Positions 1-7,865 of a stretch of 19,168 nucleotides of DNA are shown in pieces. Both the position numbers and the translations under genes were made by a program. Numbering within the stretch: the stretch's first letter is position 1; each line of letters starts with the position of its first letter. The notes under the pieces are model-generated. The model was not told where the DNA came from. It did not search any database and was given only the letters and a program-made list of their open reading frames with translations. Source of the stretch: JBBAEA01 sp041656175 (GTDB taxonomy: Bacteria; Myxococcota_A; Bradymonadia; UBA4248); NCBI GenBank assembly GCA_041656175.1, contig JBBAEA010000067.1, positions 1 to 19,168 of the forward strand, in the 5' to 3' direction.

Positions 1-79
1 CGGGGAAGTGTGGGGGATTGGGAGAGAGGCGGGGGGGGGGGGGGGCAGGGGCCCCCCCAAAAAAAGAGAAATAAAGCGA
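1..79. repeat. Homopolymer-rich 3' flank (G15, C7, A7)
   Basis: A run of 15 G occupies 31-45, a run of 7 C occupies 52-58 and a run of 7 A occupies 59-65. The stretch lies just beyond the TAA of the lipoprotein gene that ends at 80, so on that gene's strand it is a C-rich tract behind the stop. The opening bases (about 3-15, ggggaagtgtggggg) resemble the short hairpin repeat at 2993-3012 without being a true copy. The very long G run may be real, or it may be a sequencing or assembly artefact. I see no gene here. Confidence 0.7.
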
Positions 80-2686
80 TTAATAAGTGTAAGCAAAGTC
101 GCGTACGACGGCCATGTGCTGCATGTTGGAGGCGCCGCTGTCAGATTTTTGGACGGGATCGACTTCGTAGAGTGGGGTGTAGGTGCGGGAGTCAAAGACT
201 AGGCCAGAGCTTAAGGTGTTTGTGCCAATGACGAGTGGAACCTCGAACTTGTCCCAGTCGTGGGAGGCAAGTACCCAGTCGTAGGGTTTGCTGCGCGATG
301 CGTTGGTGCCTTCTCGATTGTCGGTGCCTTTGGGATAGGGCCCGGAGGTGCGAAAGATGCCAGACATTTTGGATGTCACGGCGGCGCGGGTGCTGGTGTT
401 AAAGTCGCCTCCGATGACGGCGTAATAGTTGCCTTCCTTTATTTTGGCGTCGATAAGTTGCATGAGGGGGGCCATTTCGTTGGCGTTTTTCTTTGTGTGC
501 AAGTGGACGCTAACGACGAGTAGGTCGCGGGGACCAGGGATGTCGATGACGGCCCAGTCCCAATCACGATTACTGACAACATTACTCGACCATGCGCCAT
601 GTTTGATGATGGGGTAACGGGAGATGACACCGTTAGGAATTTGGCCTTTACCGCAGGTGTAGTAGAAATCGGGGCCAAAGCCCTTGTCGACCATTTGACG
701 CAGTGTGCCATTGAAATAGTTAAATTCTTGAATGAGTACGATGTCGGGTTTTATGCCTTGGAATATGCGGATGCCGTGGCCGGGATCGTAGGATTGCAGG
801 TTACCAGAGGTAGTGTTTGCGGCCATAATTCGGATTTGTGCTGTTTGGCCTGTTGTGGTGTCGTCGTCGACATTGGTGATGACTAAAGGCGTTATTTCAT
901 ATTCGTTATAGCGAGTGTCAGAACTTGTAACTTTAAATTTCAGTTCGTAGCTTTGGTCGCCGTCGATTTCGTTGTCGTTCTTGCCTGTGATGGTAACGGT
1001 TTGGGTGACGTTAAAGTTCTGTGGCGTAAAAGTGAGTGTAGTGGGGGAGACTTCGCCCTCGCTTGTGTCTGTGACGATGAGTTCGACATGCACATCGGAG
1101 GTAGGTGCGCCAACGAGTTGGACGGTGAATCTAACGCTTGAGCCTGCTTCGGTGGTAACGAGGGAGTTTGGCGTTTTGACAATGATACTGACGTCTTCTG
1201 TAGGAGCTTCGTTGTCGCGATTGATGACAGAAACCGTGGAGGCGGGGAGTTGGTTATAGAGCGGATCATCGCTAAAGGTTGGTCCGATATGGATGGTGTA
1301 TTGGACGTCGGAGTCGGGGATATCATCATCTAGTCCTGTTACATAGACAGTTTGATGCAAGTTCCAGGTATCTGGGGTAAAGATGAGTCGATCTTTGGAT
1401 ACTTCGCCCTCGGTATCATCACTGCTAGAAACGGGGATGTGAACGTCGGCTCGCGGACGGTTTTTCAGTACAACCGTGAAGCTGTCGCTCTTACCATCCT
1501 CGTCGGTCTCTAAGCCGCTTGTTGGTTCTACGATAACGCCTGCTTCACCACTGGGTTTGTCGATATTGGTAACCATAACATCTAGGGGGTCTAAGCCGTT
1601 GTAGTTGGGATCCGCGCTCTGAGCTGCTTTTAGAATAATGCTATAGAGCACTTCTAGATCTTGCTCATCATCAGATACAGGCGTAACGGTTACCTCTTGA
1701 AATTCGAACCAGTTATCGGGGGTAAAAATTAATTCTTTGGGAGACACGACTCCTTCTGTCGTATCTGAGCTTATAAGCTCAATTTTGACATCTGCCGTGG
1801 GTTTGCTGTTAAGGGCAACATCAAAGTACTCCGCCTCCCCCTCTTCGTAGGTGGTTAATTCTAGGGGTAAAATGGCAAAACCTGCTTGCTCGCTATTAGC
1901 GGCTTCTAGGTTCAAGACTGAGATTTGGATATCGTCTAGCTTAGAGTATTGAGGGTCTGCACTGCTGTGCATCTGCAGCCATATGGTGTAAGGCATATCG
2001 CCATCATCTTCACCATCGTTTATCGGCGTGATAGTGACTATTTGTTCTACGTTCCACGTCTCTGGCTCAAAGAGCAAAGATTTCGGTAGCACTAGTCCCT
2101 CTGTTTCGTCCTCGTTGAAGACGAAAATGTTTACGCTATTGGTAGGTTTGGACTTTAGGCGTACGCGTAGCTCTTTAGGAGAACCCAACTCGGAGGTTGT
2201 TACACTTGTCTCGCTCAGCCAAACTCCTGCCTCTCCCTGTGCTGGATCACCATCGTTATCATTATTGATTACCGACACTTCCACACTTGAGCCTTCTAAG
2301 AAGCGTATATCCTCACTTTTGGCTATAGTAAGTTTAATCTTGAAGCTTTGTGGGCCATCAAGCACGTTATCATCGACGCCTGTAATAGTAATTTTTCGTT
2401 CTTTATGATAAGTTAATGCATTAAATACAACTTCTTGTGGTTCAACTGTTCCTTCTTCGGTGTTAGTGGATTCTATCGAAATTGTTACAGCTTTGCGTGG
2501 CATAATATTTAACTGAAGCCCGAACACTGCCGTGTCGCCATCCTCCGAAACTATTAAGTTATTCGCACCAGTTAAGAGGATTTCACCCACTTTCTCTTTG
2601 CGAGTTGTATCGTCGACGCAGCTTACTACTACCATAGCCAAAAGCATCATTAACAGTGTTACAAAGAAAGTTCTCAATCTCGACAT
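80..2686 (-). CDS. Lipoprotein with five beta-type repeats and a C-terminal EEP (nuclease/phosphatase-like) domain
   Basis: The 868-residue protein starts with a lipoprotein signal peptide ending in the lipobox VVSC (Cys23), so it is predicted to be anchored in the envelope. Residues ~30-610 hold five repeats of about 110 residues. Each has a pattern near EGxVxPxxLxFTPxxW, then QxVTVTGxDD, and closes with an N-x-D-type turn, as in Calx-beta or cadherin-like beta-sandwich repeats. Residues ~616-868 form an endonuclease/exonuclease/phosphatase domain: MAANTTSG, IQEF (Glu654), NGVISRYP, VSVHLHT, GGDFNTST (Asp761, Asn763), YDWVLAS and NMQHMAVVRDF (His857). The metal Glu, the GDFN and the last His are present, but the usual SDH is MQH. 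The AAGGAG at 2693-2698 fixes the ATG start. The likely role is a surface or periplasmic phosphodiesterase acting on nucleic acid, phospholipid or another phosphoester; the substrate cannot be told. It is divergent from the kinase-like gene and has no operon partner in the window. Confidence 0.85.
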   Translation of the reverse strand: MSRLRTFFVTLLMMLLAMVVVSCVDDTTRKEKVGEILLTGANNLIVSEDGDTAVFGLQLNIMPRKAVTISIESTNTEEGTVEPQEVVFNALTYHKERKITITGVDDNVLDGPQSFKIKLTIAKSEDIRFLEGSSVEVSVINNDNDGDPAQGEAGVWLSETSVTTSELGSPKELRVRLKSKPTNSVNIFVFNEDETEGLVLPKSLLFEPETWNVEQIVTITPINDGEDDGDMPYTIWLQMHSSADPQYSKLDDIQISVLNLEAANSEQAGFAILPLELTTYEEGEAEYFDVALNSKPTADVKIELISSDTTEGVVSPKELIFTPDNWFEFQEVTVTPVSDDEQDLEVLYSIILKAAQSADPNYNGLDPLDVMVTNIDKPSGEAGVIVEPTSGLETDEDGKSDSFTVVLKNRPRADVHIPVSSSDDTEGEVSKDRLIFTPDTWNLHQTVYVTGLDDDIPDSDVQYTIHIGPTFSDDPLYNQLPASTVSVINRDNEAPTEDVSIIVKTPNSLVTTEAGSSVRFTVQLVGAPTSDVHVELIVTDTSEGEVSPTTLTFTPQNFNVTQTVTITGKNDNEIDGDQSYELKFKVTSSDTRYNEYEITPLVITNVDDDTTTGQTAQIRIMAANTTSGNLQSYDPGHGIRIFQGIKPDIVLIQEFNYFNGTLRQMVDKGFGPDFYYTCGKGQIPNGVISRYPIIKHGAWSSNVVSNRDWDWAVIDIPGPRDLLVVSVHLHTKKNANEMAPLMQLIDAKIKEGNYYAVIGGDFNTSTRAAVTSKMSGIFRTSGPYPKGTDNREGTNASRSKPYDWVLASHDWDKFEVPLVIGTNTLSSGLVFDSRTYTPLYEVDPVQKSDSGASNMQHMAVVRDFAYTY

Positions 2687-2990
2687 TCCCAGCTCCTTAA
2701 AGAAAAATCAATATTATCCCCGTCGCCCAAATTAAGCCTAATGTAAAATCTCAGAATTTGAAAGCACAAAAAGCTCAATTTATGATTTATTTAACACCTA
2801 CATAGTGCTACATGTAATATGTGTTTTCACATGTCATAAGGTTTATTGTTTGCAATGGCTGAGATTTTTGTACGGATAGCAGCAAAAGTAAAATGCACTG
2901 AAAAACTTCACCTGGACTTCTCGTTGACATCTCTAGCAAGTGCATCGTCTTTTAAGGATATTCTGAATTTACTTTTTATGTTTTTTCTTT

Positions 2991-3012
2991 TTGTGGGGGA
3001 AGTGTCCCCCTC
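2991..3012. repeat. Short hairpin repeat C, copy 1
   Basis: The core GGGGGA-AGTG-TCCCCC forms a perfect 6-bp stem and follows a T-rich run. Nearly the same sequence, with loop AGTT, is at 14772-14787, again after a T-run and again followed soon by CGCGGG. The shared sequence GTGGGGGAAGT(G/T)TCCCCCT in two intergenic regions about 12 kb apart suggests a dispersed palindromic repeat. Confidence 0.6.
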
Positions 3013-3055
3013 CGCCGCAACCCCACGCTGTGCGCGGGTTTGCGTCTACCCCCTC

Positions 3056-3072
3056 CGCGGGGACACCCCGCG
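3056..3072. repeat. GC-rich hairpin in intergenic island
   Basis: CGCGGGG-ACA-CCCCGCG forms a perfect 7-bp stem with a 3-nt loop. It sits inside the GC-rich island at ~2991-3180, whose composition is unlike the AT-rich DNA on either side. No T-run follows it, so it is not a typical terminator. Confidence 0.5.
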
Positions 3073-3170
3073 ACGCCCCGTCCAGTTTTTGGCCTCAATA
3101 AATGTTTGCCCTTGCCCTAGCATCAACGAGGGCTCAAGTCCCCGTAACGCCCCACGGCGTGGTGTAAGGG

Positions 3171-3333
3171 CAGGTTTCAAACCTAGCCTTGATCAAAACA
3201 ACGAAAATCAGGCGAGCGTTTAAAATAAAGTCAATCAAATCAAGGAAGTACGCAAAAAAAGGGTTCTAAGGGCATAACCCTTAGCGGGGTTTGGGGTGGT
3301 AGCCCCAATTAATCAGAGCATCCCTAAGGATGC
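3171..3333 (+). repeat. Mosaic intergenic repeat A, copy 1
   Basis: The left module (3171-3243) resembles 18989-19065, with shared blocks such as aaaacaacg, tcagg and aaaataaag. The middle and right part (3209-3319) aligns with the reverse complement of 7591-7704. It includes the stem CTAAGGG-cataa-CCCTTAG (3266-3284) and the block agccccaatt-a-atcagagc. The right end GCATCC-CTAA-GGATGC (3318-3333) is itself a perfect hairpin and recurs inverted near 18948. The element lies directly upstream of the kinase-like gene. No protein is encoded. Confidence 0.65.
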
Positions 3334-3409
3334 AAGAGGAACTGGGAACAAATAAGGTTAATTGTTGGCAAGGAAAGTGCATCTGTGCTAGTTGTAGTAT
3401 GTATTTGGA

Positions 3410-6400
3410 ATGCGTCTTGGGAGGCGGATTCCCGTTATATATTTGGGGAAAAGAGTGAACGGCTGTACCATTTGCCTATCAACCTTCGAGGACAGTGTAA
3501 AGTTTTGCCCCTTCCACGGTGTGCAATTAGAGGCATTACCAGGGATTTTGCTATTTCCCGGGGATGAATTTGCTAGTTTTGAGCTACTAACAAAACTCGG
3601 TCAAGATGGCCTAGGTGAGATATTTAGAGCTAAACGCGATGGCAAGCATTATCGTTTACGTGTATTTTCGCCTAATATTATAGCGGAGCAGGTGCGCGAG
3701 GAACGCTTACTCGAAATTTTGAAGCGAGCAATGCAGTTAGAGGATAACTGTGTGCGGGTGGAAGAATTTCAGAGAATAGCTGATAAAATTGTGTACACAG
3801 CGCAAGAATTTGTTGGTGGCAAGTCGCTGCAAGACCTGATTAAGGCTTATGGTAGACTGCCAGAGCGAGACTGCGCTCAAATTCTGTACGCGCTACTGCA
3901 AACCCTAGAGTCTTTGCATCGACAAGGTCAGATTCATGGCAACCTATCACTCACTAATATTATTCTAGCCTGCGACGGTTCGATCAAAATTCACGATGCA
4001 GGTTTTTGGTCTATACTTCGCAATGATTTTTTCGACGAGTTAAAACGTGAAAATTGCGGCATACTTGAAAATATCGTCGATACCATATCACCGGAGTGTG
4101 CTCTTGGCGAGTCGCTAACTGAAGCGAGTGATTTGTACAGTGTGGCTGCGATAGGCTTGCAGCTGTTAACGGGGCGAGCACCCTTAAGCGGAGCGACTAC
4201 GGAAGAGAAGCTTGAGCGCCACATCAAAGAAGACCTTCCTTTAGCGAGCGAAATACTATCCGAAATCGAATTGAGCGAGGACTTCCTAGATGTGCTAGCT
4301 TCCGCTGGAAAGCGGGATGTTGGTGTTCGTTTTCAGACCCCACGCGCGTTTCGCGCGGCGATGCGCCTAAGTGTTCCCAATCTTGAGGAAGAAGCGGCGG
4401 GAGTTATCCCTAAGTCTGTGCTCGAAGCGTACCGCGATGTATTAAGTATAGATCCCTTTGATGATTTTGATACAGAGCTTGAGCGCGAAGAGGAGGTACA
4501 GAGGTGGCGCGAAACTTTTGGCAGCTACGCGTCCGAACAGCTACCTTCCCAAGAAAGCGTTGCCAACACTAGCATCAGCGAGCTTATTGGTGAAGAACTT
4601 GAATGGCAGTTTATGGAGAGTTTATCGGGGGGAGACTTTGACTTTTCTTCACTTAAAACTGCTGAAACCGTCGAAGAAGACCTCGCTGATACGGCAAAGA
4701 CTAGCGAAATGGGGGAAGAGCTCAGCATTGATGAGACGCCAACCCAAGAGTTTGAGGTGGAGGAGAGCAAGCTTGAAGAGTCGACGTCGGAGGCGAAGCA
4801 GCGAGATGAGGGGGTGGAGGATCAGGACAAATCCGAGCGTATTACCATTCCTCAGATCGCGGCTGTGGAGCTTGAGCTTAGTAAGATTGAAAATATCGGA
4901 GCCGAAGACGATGGTGTGGCGAAAGATTCTGCTACAGATAAGAAAGAGCAAAAATCTGTCGAAAGTCAACGAACTAAGCGTATTAATAAAAAAAGTAAAA
5001 AGAGCGAAGCGGGTGATAAACAAAAGTCAGCGCAACCACAGAGCACACGTGAAGCTCTACTAGAGATCGCAGCGAAACTAAAGCAATCGGGCGCATTTCA
5101 AATCGAGGGGGCAGGTAGAGACCCGGAGGATGTTGAACCCGATAGTGAGATGGTCTGTGTGAGTGTTGCGATTCAGGCATTGGAAGACCTGAGTACAAAA
5201 CCAGAATACGATGTACCACCAGAGCATTTGCGATACGACTACAACGAAAGCATTAAGAGTTTCCACTTGGCTGTGCCAGTCAAGATGGACGATCTTGAGA
5301 TCGAGGCTGAGGCTGGCGAAGAGGAAGAGCCTAGAGAGTTCGAAGCGACGAGTGATTGGGCAGACTTAGAGGATTGGTTTGATTCCAAGGAGAAGCAATC
5401 CTATGCCGCGAAAAGCCGAAAATATACCTTACCGCTTGTTGTATTGTTTTTATCGCTGGTGCTCGTGATCTTACTTATAGTGTACTTTAATAAGAGCAGC
5501 AGCAAAATAACAGAAGGAAGCGACGCGTACCAAGCGCTTGTCGTCGAATTTTATGAAGCCTTAGAAGATAATTCTATGGAATCACGTAGCACTGCAGCTC
5601 AACACTTGCAGATCTTAAATGATAAAAAAACGACAGGCGAGCAGTACAACAAGTGCTTAAAGGACTATAATGCCTCGCTCAATGAGCAGATCTATGAGCT
5701 CAAATCGGCGACGCCAAATAGCACAACGTATTTAAACTATGACAAAGTCAAGGCTTTGGATGACAAAGCTATACAAGCTTTGAAGGGGTGTACAAAGAGG
5801 AGCGGCGAGCTTGTGCTAAGTGTTATGAGCGCGTGCAGTATACAAAAAGCGTTCGCGAGTTCGGTTCTTTCCGCGCTTCAAAGTGCGACGGAGCACTATA
5901 ATTACGAAGATACGGAAAATGCCGCTAAAGCGTGGAGCCAAATATCGCAGCTTTACGCTGGTTTATTACGATTTAACGAAGCTAGAGAAGGGACGGAGTT
6001 GTATCTACAGTGGGAACATGCAAAGAACGAGCATGCGTTTTTTGAGTCGAGGTTGCAGTTGCTCAAGAGCGCAGAGGCTAATTCCTTCAAAGCTGAGAGT
6101 CTTGATAGCAGTTTAGAAACGATATTACTGGCCGAGGAACAAAGAAATAACTTTGTAGATGAGATAGATGAGATAGATGAACAAGAGCTCGCCTTGGAGA
6201 GGCAAGATGTCAACGAACTTGATGCCAAGGATGAAGCAATTCAAGGCGATGGATTGCAGGCAGCTGATAGCGGCGTAGCTAAAATAGAAGAAGTTCCACT
6301 GCTTAGGGAAGAACCCGCGCCAACTCCAACACCAGCTCCCGCGCCAACACCAGCTCCAGCTCCCGCGCCAACGCCTGCTCCCGCGCCAACACCTGCTCCC

Positions 6401-6979
6401 GCGCCAACACCAGCTCCAACACCAGCTCCAGCTCCAACGCCAGCTCCCGCGCCAGCGCCAGCACCCGCGCCAACACCAGCGCCAACTCCAGCGCCAACTC
6501 CAGCGCCAACACCAACACCAGCACTCGCGCCAACACCAGCTCCCGCGCCAACTCCTGCTCCCGCGCCAACTCCTGCTCCCGCGCCAACTCCTGCTCCCGC
6601 GCCAACGCCAGCGCCAACGCCAGCCCAAGTTCCTACTGCAAAGCTCATTGCAGACGCACTGTCGGCGATGTCGAGCAAGAACTATGAGGAAGCGCAAAGT
6701 TTGATTAATCAAGCGGTAAAGCAGGATCCCAAAAATGCGCGCGCTCTACTAACATCTGCAAAAATCTATGAAACAGCGGGAAAGATTAACCCAGCGATCA
6801 TAGACTTGGAAAAATCTTGTAATATTTCAAAACAAGCTTCTTGCTATGTGTACCTCGGCGATTTGTATACTAAGGCAGCGCGCAATAACGATGCATTATC
6901 AGCCTACAATAAAGCAATAGAACGCGGTGGTAACGAAGAAAGCATTAACAAAAAGATCTTTAATTTATCGGGTAATTGA
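3410..6979 (+). CDS. Zinc-ribbon pseudokinase with TM segment, Pro-Ala-Thr linker and C-terminal TPR region
   Basis: The 1189-residue protein reads, in order: a short zinc ribbon (Cys19, Cys22, Cys33, perhaps His36); a Ser/Thr-kinase-like domain (~54-335); a long charged, acidic linker; one TM helix (~674-693); a helical periplasmic region; a 104-residue Pro/Ala/Thr tract (969-1072); and a C-terminal TPR-like domain (~1078-1185). The glycine loop LGQDGLGEIF, the SPE motif and DLYS are kept. The VAIK Lys is Arg84, the catalytic HRD Asp is Asn178 in HGNL, the following Lys is Ser180, and DFG is DAG (Asp196). I therefore infer a pseudokinase, cytoplasmic at the N-terminus. The GTG at 3455, just before the zinc ribbon, is an alternative and perhaps better start, because no clear Shine-Dalgarno precedes 3410. 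The stop overlaps the next gene's ATG (TGATG), which implies translational coupling. It may be a trans-envelope sensor or scaffold. Confidence 0.85.
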   Translation: MRLGRRIPVIYLGKRVNGCTICLSTFEDSVKFCPFHGVQLEALPGILLFPGDEFASFELLTKLGQDGLGEIFRAKRDGKHYRLRVFSPNIIAEQVREERLLEILKRAMQLEDNCVRVEEFQRIADKIVYTAQEFVGGKSLQDLIKAYGRLPERDCAQILYALLQTLESLHRQGQIHGNLSLTNIILACDGSIKIHDAGFWSILRNDFFDELKRENCGILENIVDTISPECALGESLTEASDLYSVAAIGLQLLTGRAPLSGATTEEKLERHIKEDLPLASEILSEIELSEDFLDVLASAGKRDVGVRFQTPRAFRAAMRLSVPNLEEEAAGVIPKSVLEAYRDVLSIDPFDDFDTELEREEEVQRWRETFGSYASEQLPSQESVANTSISELIGEELEWQFMESLSGGDFDFSSLKTAETVEEDLADTAKTSEMGEELSIDETPTQEFEVEESKLEESTSEAKQRDEGVEDQDKSERITIPQIAAVELELSKIENIGAEDDGVAKDSATDKKEQKSVESQRTKRINKKSKKSEAGDKQKSAQPQSTREALLEIAAKLKQSGAFQIEGAGRDPEDVEPDSEMVCVSVAIQALEDLSTKPEYDVPPEHLRYDYNESIKSFHLAVPVKMDDLEIEAEAGEEEEPREFEATSDWADLEDWFDSKEKQSYAAKSRKYTLPLVVLFLSLVLVILLIVYFNKSSSKITEGSDAYQALVVEFYEALEDNSMESRSTAAQHLQILNDKKTTGEQYNKCLKDYNASLNEQIYELKSATPNSTTYLNYDKVKALDDKAIQALKGCTKRSGELVLSVMSACSIQKAFASSVLSALQSATEHYNYEDTENAAKAWSQISQLYAGLLRFNEAREGTELYLQWEHAKNEHAFFESRLQLLKSAEANSFKAESLDSSLETILLAEEQRNNFVDEIDEIDEQELALERQDVNELDAKDEAIQGDGLQAADSGVAKIEEVPLLREEPAPTPTPAPAPTPAPAPAPTPAPAPTPAPAPTPAPTPAPAPTPAPAPAPAPAPTPAPTPAPTPAPTPTPALAPTPAPAPTPAPAPTPAPAPTPAPAPTPAPTPAQVPTAKLIADALSAMSSKNYEEAQSLINQAVKQDPKNARALLTSAKIYETAGKINPAIIDLEKSCNISKQASCYVYLGDLYTKAARNNDALSAYNKAIERGGNEESINKKIFNLSGN
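6314..6625 (+). repeat. In-frame tandem repeat encoding Pro-Ala-Thr linker
   Basis: 312 bases of degenerate 6-, 12- and 18-base units encode residues 969-1072 as PAPTPAPA-like sequence. Three identical 18-base units, gcgccaactcctgctccc, stand in a row at 6545-6598. All unit lengths are multiples of three, so gain or loss of units would keep the frame. The tract creates long artificial open frames on the opposite strand. It probably forms an extended rigid linker in the periplasm, like the Pro-rich region of TonB. Confidence 0.9.
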
Positions 6980-7533
6980 TGCGATATATTTTCTTTCTAT
7001 TCCTTGTCTTTTCGCTAGTGTCGTGTTCAGCCAAAACTGAAAAAACTAAAGAAAATGCCCCAAATACCGAGTCTGCTGCGAAACAAGAGCTTAAAGAGGA
7101 AAAGTCATTACGGCTAAGCATTAGCAGCGACTATGCCATTTGGAAATCAGATAATAATGCAAGTGTCGATATTGTCATAGAAAACAATTCCAATGATAGC
7201 TATGTTAGCTCAAGCTTACCGTTTCTTATACTCTACGACGAAGAGAATACACCCCGTTATTGGACCTTAGTTGATCTATCCAACGCGCTGAGTTTGGAAG
7301 CAGAGCAATATTCTGTAGTATCACTGGCAAGTAAAAAAGTTAAAAGAATATCACCTGTAATAGCCAAGCTCATGTGGCAGCGTACAGATTCGGAGGAACG
7401 ACCCAATGCAGCGTTTTACGACATTGTAGAGCCTGGCAATTACAGTGTCCGCTTTGAAATGAATATTTTTGTAGATAAGGTCAAAAGCGACGAACTCAAT
7501 TCTAATCGTATAGACGTTGTGGTACAAAAATAA
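6979..7533 (+). CDS. Small lipoprotein coupled to the pseudokinase
   Basis: The 184-residue protein starts at the ATG that overlaps the previous stop in TGATG; an upstream TTG at 6976 is less likely. The signal peptide ends in the lipobox LVSC, with Cys16 as the lipid anchor. A short Lys/Glu-rich spacer follows, then one domain (~45-184) with alternating hydrophobic strands such as VDIVIENNS, PFLILYDE and GNYSVRFEMNIFV. That pattern suggests an all-beta immunoglobulin-like sandwich similar to bacterial lipoproteins that bind or inhibit partner proteins; the family cannot be named. No Shine-Dalgarno stands before it, so translation probably depends on the upstream gene, and the product likely works with it, perhaps meeting its periplasmic part. 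Confidence 0.85.
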   Translation: MRYIFFLFLVFSLVSCSAKTEKTKENAPNTESAAKQELKEEKSLRLSISSDYAIWKSDNNASVDIVIENNSNDSYVSSSLPFLILYDEENTPRYWTLVDLSNALSLEAEQYSVVSLASKKVKRISPVIAKLMWQRTDSEERPNAAFYDIVEPGNYSVRFEMNIFVDKVKSDELNSNRIDVVVQK

Positions 7534-7590
7534 CCCGAGATGACGTGTCTGCACTAGTTATGGTAGTTGCCGCTTTTTGCGCTTTAGATA

Positions 7591-7704
7591 GGCTCTGATG
7601 AATTGGGGCTAGCGCCACAAACCTCGTCTAAGGGCTATTGCCCTTAGAAACCGCTTTTGTATGTAGAGTGCTGATTTTATTGGTTTTTATTTTGAAGACT
7701 GCCT
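7591..7704 (-). repeat. Mosaic intergenic repeat A, copy 2 (inverted)
   Basis: Read on the minus strand this follows 3209-3319 with few gaps: an aggc...aaaataaa block, then ccaataaaatca, then the stem, then agccccaattcatcagagc. The stem is CTAAGGGC-tatt-GCCCTTAG (7628-7647), a perfect 8 bp. In copy 1 the same stem has a different loop and is still paired. Copies 1 and 2 thus form inverted repeats around the pseudokinase/lipoprotein pair. Confidence 0.65.
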
Positions 7705-7865
7705 AATTTTAATATTGTACTGAGATCTTTGCACGGCTAGAAATTGTGAATATAATTTTACATATCCGATACAGTTTTAAACAAAATGAGACATTTTGTA
7801 GAGAATTATAAGCTAAAAATGCTAATAAAATAAGGCAAGGTGAAGATAGAATGACATTTTATTCG

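Larger units (their letters stand above)
2687..3409. other. Intergenic region between divergent genes, repeat-rich
   Basis: About 720 bases lie between the divergent lipoprotein and kinase-like genes. From 2687 to ~2985 it is AT-rich and should hold the promoter of the minus-strand gene, although I could not fix a convincing -35/-10 pair. The sequence acatgt at ~2810-2815 recurs inverted at ~2829-2834. From ~2991 to ~3180 it turns sharply GC-rich with several small hairpins. From 3171 to 3333 it carries mosaic repeat A. A 125-codon open frame at 2846-3223 runs across these repeats and shows no recognisable protein features, so I do not call it a gene. Confidence 0.7.

Noticed and set aside
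2846..3223. 125-codon open frame on + in the intergenic region
   Set aside because: It runs from AT-rich DNA through the GC-rich hairpin island into repeat A. Its product has no domain pattern and there is no Shine-Dalgarno.
3385..3567. 60-codon frame starting before the kinase-like gene
   Set aside because: It overlaps the zinc-ribbon and kinase frame in another phase and has no recognisable features.
6314..6625. Possible CRISPR-like array
   Set aside because: The units are short, contiguous and codon-phased inside a gene, with no spacers.
6125..6712. Long minus-strand open frames opposite the Pro-Ala-Thr tract (also 6241-6678 and 6303-6617)
   Set aside because: They are mirror artefacts of the tandem repeat and give only Gly/Ala/Val, Trp/Arg or Leu/Ala/Glu low-complexity products.
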